This document shows, piece by piece, positions 13,836 to 21,000 of a stretch of 25,954 nucleotides of DNA. The stretch covers positions 1 through 25,954 of the forward strand of contig JAZUPE010000038.1 of assembly GCA_045605025.1 (NCBI GenBank). Reading direction: 5' to 3'. A program made the translations under genes and the position numbers. Within the stretch, counting starts at the first letter, position 1; every line of letters starts with the position of its first letter. Below the pieces are notes generated by a model, which did not search any database, was not told the origin of the DNA, and saw only the letters and a program-made list of their open reading frames with translations. The stretch comes from SIG598 sp045605025 (GTDB lineage: Bacteria > Bacillota > Clostridia > Oscillospirales > Acutalibacteraceae).

Positions 13836-15716
13836 ATGAACCGAAAGCAGAAAAAGATGCTTTTGCGCATCATAATCACCGTCGTTCTGATGATCGCACT
13901 GCATTTCGTTCCCGTCAGCGGTTATCTGCGGCTGGCGCTGTATCTTGTCCCCTATCTCATCATCGGATGGGATATTCTGTGCAAAGCTGTCACCGGCATT
14001 TTCAATCGTCAGGTCTTTGACGAAAACTTCCTTATGGCCGTCGCCACCGTTGGCGCGATCATAATCGCAGTCACAGGAAACGGCGATTATGTGGAAGCCG
14101 TTGCCGTCATGCTGTTTTATCAGATCGGCGAGCTGTTCCAGAGCTGCGCCGTGGGTAAAAGCCGCCGCAGTATATCACAGCTGATGGATATCCGCCCCGA
14201 TTATGCAAACATGGAATCTGAAGGACAGATCATACAAGTCGATCCGTCGGAGGTCAGCGTCGATTCGATTATCGTTGTCCGACCGGGTGAAAAGATTCCC
14301 ATTGACGGCATTGTCACGGAAGGCGAATCCTCTCTTGATACCTCCGCGCTCACCGGCGAAAGCCTTCCCCGTTCTGCAAAAAGCGGCAGCGAGGTACTCA
14401 GCGGTTCCATCAACCTGACCGGCGTTCTGCGCATTCGCACCACCCGTGAATTCGGGCAGTCCACCGCTTCAACGATACTTGATCTGGTGGAAAACGCCGG
14501 CTCCCGCAAATCTCAGTCAGAAGCATTCATAACCCGTTTCGCGCGGGTGTACACTCCCGCAGTCTGCCTCGGCGCACTGGCACTTGCGGTAGTTCCGCCC
14601 ATTGTGCGTTCAGCCGCTCTGGGGCTGCAGCCCATGTGGGGCGACTGGATCTACCGCGCCCTCACATTCCTCGTGATAAGCTGTCCCTGCGCGCTGGTCA
14701 TCAGCATCCCGCTGACCTTCTTTGCCTCTATCGGAGGTGCAGGACGGGCAGGTATCCTGGTCAAGGGCTCGAATTATCTGGAAGCCCTGTCAAAAACCGA
14801 TATCGCGGTTTTTGACAAAACAGGCACTCTCACCGAGGGCAGCTTTGAGGTTGCAGGAATCCATCACAACACCGTTGACAACGAAACGCTGCTTTACTAC
14901 GCCGCCCATGCCGAAAGCAGCAGTTCCCACCCCATCGCAAAAAGTATTCTGCGTGCCTACGGCAGGCAGCCTGACATTAGCCGTTCAACGGATATCCGTG
15001 AGATAAGCGGCCAGGGCGTAACCGCTGTCGTCGACGGTAAAATCGTTGCCGCAGGAAACAGAAGGCTCATGGATCGCCTTGGTATCGACTGCAGCCCCTG
15101 CGGCAGTGCCGGTACAGTTGTGCACATCGCAATAGATGGCATATATTCAGGTCACATTCTCATTTCCGACCGCGTCAAGCCCGGAGCAGCCACCGCAGTT
15201 GAGGCGCTGAAGTCCGCAGGCGTATCCAGAACGGTCATGCTCACCGGCGATTCGGACAGTTCCGCGCAGCAGGTCGCAGGCGAACTGGGCATCAATGAAG
15301 CTGCCAGCCAGCTCCTCCCCGGTGACAAGGTGGAAAAGGTTGAGGAATTGCTTCAGAGAAAAAAGGACAACACAACCCTTGTGTTTGTGGGCGACGGCAT
15401 CAACGACGCGCCGGTACTCGCCCGTGCTGATATAGGCATAGCAATGGGCGCGCTGGGTTCGGACGCCGCCATCGAAGCCGCAGACGTGGTGCTGATGGAC
15501 GACGATCCCCGCAAAGTTGCCGCTGCCATTCGCCACTCCCGCAGATGTATGTCCATCGTCCATCAGAACATAATATTCGCTCTGGGTGTCAAGCTTGTCT
15601 GTCTGGCGCTGGGAGCACTGGGCATCACGGGAATGTGGATGGCAATCTTCGCTGACGTTGGCGTGATGATAATCGCGGTGCTCAACGCCATCCGTGCTCT
15701 GTCTGTCAGAAAGTGA
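13836..15716 (+). CDS. P1B-2 type heavy-metal (Zn/Cd/Pb) P-type ATPase
   Basis: A 626-aa integral membrane pump that exports divalent soft metals using ATP. T-G-E-S (173-176) is the actuator motif, C-P-C (283-285) the membrane metal site, Asp327 in D-K-T-G-T the phosphorylated residue, His365-Pro366 the nucleotide-domain motif and G-D-G-I-N-D-A-P (519-526) the hinge. In the last helices Lys586 (G-V-K) and Asp607 (A-D-V-G) are the residues that mark the P1B-2 Zn/Cd/Pb subgroup. The N-terminus begins directly at a short basic stretch and a membrane helix; the usual N-terminal HMA domain is absent and is supplied by the gene 32 nt upstream. AAGGAG precedes ATG 13836. Export of zinc or cadmium is likely; the exact ion is not decided. 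Confidence 0.94.
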   Translation: MNRKQKKMLLRIIITVVLMIALHFVPVSGYLRLALYLVPYLIIGWDILCKAVTGIFNRQVFDENFLMAVATVGAIIIAVTGNGDYVEAVAVMLFYQIGELFQSCAVGKSRRSISQLMDIRPDYANMESEGQIIQVDPSEVSVDSIIVVRPGEKIPIDGIVTEGESSLDTSALTGESLPRSAKSGSEVLSGSINLTGVLRIRTTREFGQSTASTILDLVENAGSRKSQSEAFITRFARVYTPAVCLGALALAVVPPIVRSAALGLQPMWGDWIYRALTFLVISCPCALVISIPLTFFASIGGAGRAGILVKGSNYLEALSKTDIAVFDKTGTLTEGSFEVAGIHHNTVDNETLLYYAAHAESSSSHPIAKSILRAYGRQPDISRSTDIREISGQGVTAVVDGKIVAAGNRRLMDRLGIDCSPCGSAGTVVHIAIDGIYSGHILISDRVKPGAATAVEALKSAGVSRTVMLTGDSDSSAQQVAGELGINEAASQLLPGDKVEKVEELLQRKKDNTTLVFVGDGINDAPVLARADIGIAMGALGSDAAIEAADVVLMDDDPRKVAAAIRHSRRCMSIVHQNIIFALGVKLVCLALGALGITGMWMAIFADVGVMIIAVLNAIRALSVRK

Positions 15717-15738
15717 CAGCTGCTCCATCATTACTTCT

Positions 15739-15766
15739 TTGATTTTCCGCTGCACTGTGATATAAT
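15739..15766 (+). promoter_or_regulatory. Promoter of the acyltransferase gene
   Basis: TTGATT (15739-15744), a 16-bp spacer and TATAAT (15761-15766) with extended -10 TG (TGATATAAT). It gives a leader of about 70 nt that contains a hairpin. Confidence 0.75.
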
Positions 15767-15791
15767 ATCTTCACAATGATGAAAAGACCGG

Positions 15792-15818
15792 TGGGAACAC
15801 GTTTTCTGTATGTTCCCA
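15792..15818 (+). promoter_or_regulatory. Leader hairpin just before the acyltransferase ribosome site
   Basis: Perfect 8-bp arms TGGGAACA (15792-15799) and TGTTCCCA (15811-15818), with an 11-nt loop, end seven bases before the GAAGGAG ribosome site. There is no T run, so it is not a terminator. It could be an mRNA stabiliser or a protein-binding operator; the sequence does not decide. Confidence 0.5.
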
Positions 15819-15840
15819 TCTCCGAAGGAGATCATTCATT

Positions 15841-17127
15841 ATGAAGATATCCACGAAAAAAATGTCTTACGATAAGGTGCTTGCCCGCAAGCGCCCGAAG
15901 CATCGCAATCCCAGACGTCCGAATTTTTTCCTGCGCAGCGCAATCCGTATATTCAGTGCCTTTGACCTCGCCGGAGTGCATTTCAAATACAACAGGGTCA
16001 GAATGGATGAAATGGGCAAAGGTCCGTGGCTGGTGGTTATGAATCACTCCAGCTTCATTGACCTTGAGATCGCCCACAAGGTCCTCCCGAAGCCTTTCTG
16101 TATCGTGTGTACATCCGACGGTTTTGTGGGCAAGGAAGGGTTGATGCGCTCCATCGGATGCATACCCACCCAGAAGTTTGTTACCGATCCCATGCTCATC
16201 AGCGATATGCGTTACGCTCTCAACAAGCTTAACACCAGCGTGCTGCTCTATCCCGAAGCAAGCTACAGTTTTGACGGCTGCGCCACTCCACTGCCCCGCC
16301 GCATGGGTATTCTGCTCAAGCGTCTGAACGTTCCGGTGGTGTCCATCACCACTTACGGCGCCTTTGCCCGTGATCCGCTGTACAACTGTCTCCAGAAGCG
16401 CAAGGTCAGGGTCACCGCTGAGGTGCGCGGACTTCTGACCGCCGGTGAGATCAAAGAAAAGAGCGTCAATGAGCTGGACGATATTCTCGACGAGGCTTTC
16501 TCCTTTGACAATTTTGCATGGCAGCGCGACAACGGCATCGAAATCAAGGAAAGCTTCCGTGCCGACGGGCTAAATCGCATACTGTACAAATGCGCCGCCT
16601 GCGGTGTTGAGGGACAGATGGAGGGCAAGGGTACAACGCTGACCTGTCACTCATGCGGCAAGCAGTACGAACTAACCACTCTGGGACAGCTCGAGGCTCA
16701 GTCCGGAGAAACAGAATTCCCCCACATACCCGACTGGTACCGCTGGGAGCGTGATCAGGTCCGGCAGGAACTGGAAAACGGAAGTTATCTCCTGGACATT
16801 CCGGTTGAGATCGGCATGATGGTGGACTTCAGGCATATCTATATGGTGGGCGAAGGCCGGCTGCACCACGACCTTGAAGGGTTCCGTCTCACCGGCTGTG
16901 ACGGTAAACTTAATTACAGCCAGAAGCCTCAATCCTGCTACGGCCTTTATTCCGACTATTACTGGTACGAGATCGGCGATGTAATCTGCATCGGCAACAG
17001 TGACGCACTCTATTATTGCTTCCCGAAGGGCTGCAGCGATGTGGTTGCCAAGACCCGTCTTGCCGCCGAGGAGCTTTTCAAGATGGTGCGCTCAAAGAAG
17101 CGCGACAAAGGACAGAGTGCCGAATAA
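15841..17127 (+). CDS. PlsC-like acyltransferase with embedded zinc ribbon
   Basis: A 428-aa protein. The N-terminal half is a 1-acylglycerol-3-phosphate acyltransferase (LPLAT) domain: the catalytic H-x4-D motif is N-H69-S-S-F-I-D74 and the second block is Y-P-E-A-S at 137-141 (F-P-E-G-T/S in most members). After about residue 240 comes a zinc ribbon, Cys251-x2-Cys254 and Cys269-x2-Cys272, then a C-terminal region rich in Tyr/Trp (Y-S-D-Y-Y-W-Y-E-I-G-D) I do not recognise. Typical PlsC proteins are 200-260 aa, so the last 190 residues are an addition. The basic N-terminus (K-R-P-K-H-R-N-P-R-R-P) may sit on the membrane. It probably acylates a phospholipid precursor or other glycerol/carbohydrate lipid. 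It stands alone, with its own promoter and terminator. Confidence 0.88.
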   Translation: MKISTKKMSYDKVLARKRPKHRNPRRPNFFLRSAIRIFSAFDLAGVHFKYNRVRMDEMGKGPWLVVMNHSSFIDLEIAHKVLPKPFCIVCTSDGFVGKEGLMRSIGCIPTQKFVTDPMLISDMRYALNKLNTSVLLYPEASYSFDGCATPLPRRMGILLKRLNVPVVSITTYGAFARDPLYNCLQKRKVRVTAEVRGLLTAGEIKEKSVNELDDILDEAFSFDNFAWQRDNGIEIKESFRADGLNRILYKCAACGVEGQMEGKGTTLTCHSCGKQYELTTLGQLEAQSGETEFPHIPDWYRWERDQVRQELENGSYLLDIPVEIGMMVDFRHIYMVGEGRLHHDLEGFRLTGCDGKLNYSQKPQSCYGLYSDYYWYEIGDVICIGNSDALYYCFPKGCSDVVAKTRLAAEELFKMVRSKKRDKGQSAE

Positions 17128-17161
17128 CACGGTTTGCTGTTTACAATTTATCCAATATATG

Positions 17162-17204
17162 TTTACAGGCTGTTATCCGCAAGGTAACAGCCTGTAAATC
17201 TTTT
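17162..17204 (+). terminator. Terminator after the acyltransferase gene
   Basis: A perfect 14-bp stem TTTACAGGCTGTTA / TAACAGCCTGTAAA (17162-17175, 17185-17198), followed by TCTTTT. It begins 34 nt after the stop codon. Confidence 0.9.
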
Positions 17205-17242
17205 GGTAGTATATTCCTTTTACACAAAGGAGGAAGCGCTAA

Positions 17243-17956
17243 ATGCCTGTCAAAAAAGAAAACCACCGTCTGCTGACGCGAAAACTCACGCTCGCACTCT
17301 GTATATTCGCCGCTGTCTGTGCAGCCGGTCTGATTGCTGTAGTTGCCGTCAACGGTCACGTAAAATCTTCCGCGGCGCCTTATATCCTTGACCGGAATGC
17401 AATACTCGCCGGTGCCGAACTTCCGGTGGAAGCAGACTGTATAATGGTACTGGGTTGCGGCGTGGATGACAACGGCAATCCCAAACTTCTGCTCCGTGAC
17501 CGGCTGGGCTGCGGCGTTGACCTGTACAAAGCAGACGCGGCACCCAAACTGCTTATGAGCGGCGATCACGGCAGAGTGACCTACGACGAGGTCAACGCCA
17601 TGAAAACCTACGCTACCGACCGCGGCATTTCCTCTTCGGATGTGTTCATGGATCACGCAGGTTTTTCCACCTATGAAAGCATGTACAGAGCACGGGACGT
17701 ATTCGATGTTGACAGCATCATTATTGTCACTCAGGAGTATCATCTGTATCGTGCTGTTTACAACGCACGTTCTCTCGGGCTCGAGGCGTACGGTGTCGCC
17801 TGTGACAAAAGGGATTATTATGGACAGGAGTGGATGGACGCCCGCGAACTGCTCGCCCGCGGCAAGGATTTCATCTATTGCATATTCCAGCCAAAACCTA
17901 CATATCTGGGCGAAGTGATCCCCATCAGCGGTGACGGTGACCTTACCGCAGGATAA
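17243..17956 (+). CDS. SanA/YdcF-like (DUF218) membrane-anchored protein
   Basis: A 237-aa protein with a basic N-terminus, one membrane helix (about 15-36) and an outer domain. The DUF218 pattern is visible: V-L-G-C-G-V-D-D-N-G-N-P then L-R-D-R-L; L-L-M-S-G-D-H-G; S-T-Y-E-S-M-Y-R-A-R; and I-I-V-T-Q-E-Y-H-L-Y-R-A. The family includes SanA, YdcF and ElyC, linked in Escherichia coli to envelope integrity, vancomycin exclusion and lipid carrier metabolism; the enzyme reaction is not settled. AAAGGAGG lies nine bases before ATG 17243. It follows the acyltransferase terminator and is closed by its own terminator; no clear promoter is seen in the 38 nt between them, so read-through may contribute. 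Confidence 0.93.
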   Translation: MPVKKENHRLLTRKLTLALCIFAAVCAAGLIAVVAVNGHVKSSAAPYILDRNAILAGAELPVEADCIMVLGCGVDDNGNPKLLLRDRLGCGVDLYKADAAPKLLMSGDHGRVTYDEVNAMKTYATDRGISSSDVFMDHAGFSTYESMYRARDVFDVDSIIIVTQEYHLYRAVYNARSLGLEAYGVACDKRDYYGQEWMDARELLARGKDFIYCIFQPKPTYLGEVIPISGDGDLTAG

Positions 17957-17970
17957 TCCGAAACAGATAA

Positions 17971-18021
17971 AGCAGCCCCCGGCTCCGGCAATCTGCCCGG
18001 AGTCGGGGGCTGCTGATTTTG
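17971..18021. terminator. Strong terminator between convergent genes
   Basis: Stem AGCAGCCCCCGGCTCCGG / CCGGAGTCGGGGGCTGCT (17971-17988, 17997-18014), with one G-T pair, an 8-nt loop and then GATTTTG on the plus strand. On the minus strand it follows the large LRR gene by 20 nt with only a weak T tract (GCTTTAT), so it may serve both. Confidence 0.88.
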
Positions 18022-18034
18022 AGTAATTAATCAA

Positions 18035-21000
18035 TTATTTCAGCACTACGCCATCCCAGTTTGCGAGGTAGCGGCGCAGGATGGTAGAATCGAGCATATT
18101 GACCTTGCCGTCACCGCTGACATCAGCGTTGGAAGCGTTTATGTTCACATTCTCCCAGCCCGCAAGATAACGTCGCAGGATGGTGGAATCGAGCATATTG
18201 ACCTTGCCGTCACCGTTGACGTCGCCGGAAAGTCTTGAGCCGAGCTGAACGACCGCATAGTAGCTGAAATGGTCGGTATTGAAAAGAATAACATCGCCGG
18301 AAACCATTGATACCATTTTCTGAGCCGAGCCGTCATCCGCAATGTGCCAGACTTCGTAAGCCCCTTCAGAATCCTCCGGAATTGGAATAGAAATGGTTAC
18401 GGGGTATTCGGGCTGCACTTCAACATTTCCGTTCTTAAGAACGATATCGAAGATAGCAAGGCAGCGTCCGAATCTGTTAGCCGCCTCAAACACTTTTGCA
18501 TCTGCGGCGTTCTCCGGATCGAGAGGGCGCACTTCCATCTTCAGCTCACGCTGAGCGATGGTGGACGCAGCGATGCCGGTGTTGGGCTCACTGAGCAGCC
18601 GGAGAGAATGGAAATTGCCAAGATGGATGGCATCGTTCTCGTCACCGATCTCAACATTCTGCCAGTCGGTTTCGGTGCTCATGTAGTAAATGTCCTGCAG
18701 TTGGTCACAGCGATGGAACGCACCGTCTCCGATCTCGGTCACCGACGCGGGAATGCTGATCGAAGTCATTGCGCAATTCTGGAACGCATAGATTCCGATA
18801 CGCTTTACGGTTTCTGGAATCACAACATTCTCCAGTTTGCTGCAGCTGCTGAACAAATGGCCTTCGACGCGGGTTATGCCCTCGGGAATCGTTATCTCTA
18901 TGATTCCGCTGTTCTCGAAAGCATGGCTGCCGATGTAAGTCATGGTTTCGGGGAGGATCACCCTGCTAAGACCGCTGCAGTCTGAGAACGCACCAACCGG
19001 CAGAACCTTCAGAGTGCCGGGAACGGTAATTTCCGCAAGGTTATGGCATGCAACGAACGCGTATTTTCCCATATATACAAGGGATTCGGGCAGAACAAAT
19101 TCCGTAAACTCTCCGCCGCTGAACGCATATTCGCCTATGCGCTTCACCGTATCGGGCAGCTCAATGTTCTTAACTCCAGAGTACGCAAATGCATAATCAC
19201 CTACGGACACAAGCCTTGAAGGGCTCTCAAACTCAACATCTCCAAGATTGCGGCAGTTCGCAAAAGACCACGCGCCAACATGAGTCACATCCGCGCTGAT
19301 AACAACTTTTGTAATCCACTTAGATTTGTAATCAGCCCACGGAGCAGAAGCAGCTTCGTCCCAGTCATACATTTCTCCGGCACCGGAAACGGTCAGCTTG
19401 CCGTCGTCTGTGAGAATCCATGTCAGTCCTTCACCGCACTCACCGGAAGCAAGTTCTCCGGAACCATCAAAGAACAGATTATCGATCAGCCAGTAGTTTT
19501 TATCTCCAACACTCACCTTATTCCAGTCGGACGACGAGCCGAGATAGTAAGCGTTTTCAATATAGTAACTTTCATAGAAAGCTCTATCGCCAATCGAAGT
19601 AACACTGTTCGGAATTGTGACTGTCTTCATATCGTAGCAGCGTTCAAACGCGCAGCTTCCAATGGTTGTTACGCTGTCCGGAATATTTACAGCGGTCAAA
19701 GAACATTCAGAAAACGCGCTATCGCCAATAGTTTTCACACTATCGGGGATAGTGATTGTTGTCAGCGATCTCAGGCCACTGAACGCATAATCGCCAATGG
19801 AAGTTACATTGCCGATTTCCACAGACTTAATTCTGTTTCTGTAGTTGCTCCACGGTGCGGGATTATCTGAGGAATCATGGCTCCAATTATGCATCGCGCC
19901 GGTGCCGGTGATGGTCAGTTCTCCGTCCACTGTAAGTGTCCAGTTGAGATCATCGCCGCATTTTCCCGCAGCAAACACACCGGAACCGTTTACTGTGAGA
20001 CGATCGATGAGCTCACTGTTCCCGATCCCCACCGAAACCTTGCACCAGTCAGAAGCTAAACCTTCGTAGATCGCATCTTCCAGCTGCCAACAAGATCCGA
20101 AAGCATAGTCGCCAATCGCTGTTACGCTGTCGGGAATGGTAACTGTTTTCAGACTTCCACAATCACAGAACGCGTATTCCCCGATTGTTGTGACGCCATC
20201 AGGAATAACGATGGACTGCAGGCTTCTGCACCAATCGAAAGCATAGTCGCCAATCGCCGTTACACTTTCGGGAATGGTAACTGTTTTCAGACTTTCGCAC
20301 TCATAGAATGCCCAGTCACCGATCGAATCAGCACCGTCAATCTCCACCGACAGAATATTCATACGATCATCGTACCACGGAACAGCGTATCCATTACTCC
20401 ATTCATACATGGCACCGGTGCCGGTGATGGTCAGCTTGCCGTCATCGCCGAGAACCCATGTCAGATTCCTGCCGCATTTGTTGCCCGCAGAGGGATCAGA
20501 ATGTATCTCCGCATTATCCAATGCTGAATTGCCTTCCCCGATAACAATTTCATTCCATCTGGCTTCGGTGCCAAGGAACCAAACATCTTCAAGAGCATTG
20601 CAGCCGAGGAAAGCATTATCCCAAATGCGGCTTACACCGCCCGGGATGGTTACAGACGCCAACGACGTACAGCCGCTGAACACACCAATATCTACTATCG
20701 TAATGCTGTCCGGAACGATTACGGTCGTCAGCGACGCGCATTCAGAAAACGCATTGTTTCCAATCACTGTCACGCCGTCCGGGATAGTAACATCGCTCAA
20801 TGCAGCGCATCCAGAAAATGCATTCCTTCCAATCTCTGTCACGCCGTCCGGGATAGTAACAGTCACAAGAGAGGTACACTGACTGAACGTTCCGTGTCCA
20901 ATAGCAGACACGCCGTTGGGTATATTAACCGATGTCAGAGATTCGCACAAGCTAAACGCACTATCACCTATTACGGTTACGCTTTCCGGAATAGCGACCG

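Noticed and set aside
13836..15716. Copper-exporting ATPase (CopA)
   Set aside because: It has the CPC motif, but the Lys586/Asp607 pair in the last helices and the DCxxC partner protein point to the Zn/Cd/Pb subgroup.
17971..18021. Attachment site or mobile-element inverted repeat
   Set aside because: The stem, short loop and T tract between convergent genes are explained by a terminator, and no integrase or transposase is present.
17141..18034. 297-aa minus-strand ORF
   Set aside because: It spans two terminators and is antisense to the SanA/YdcF-like gene.
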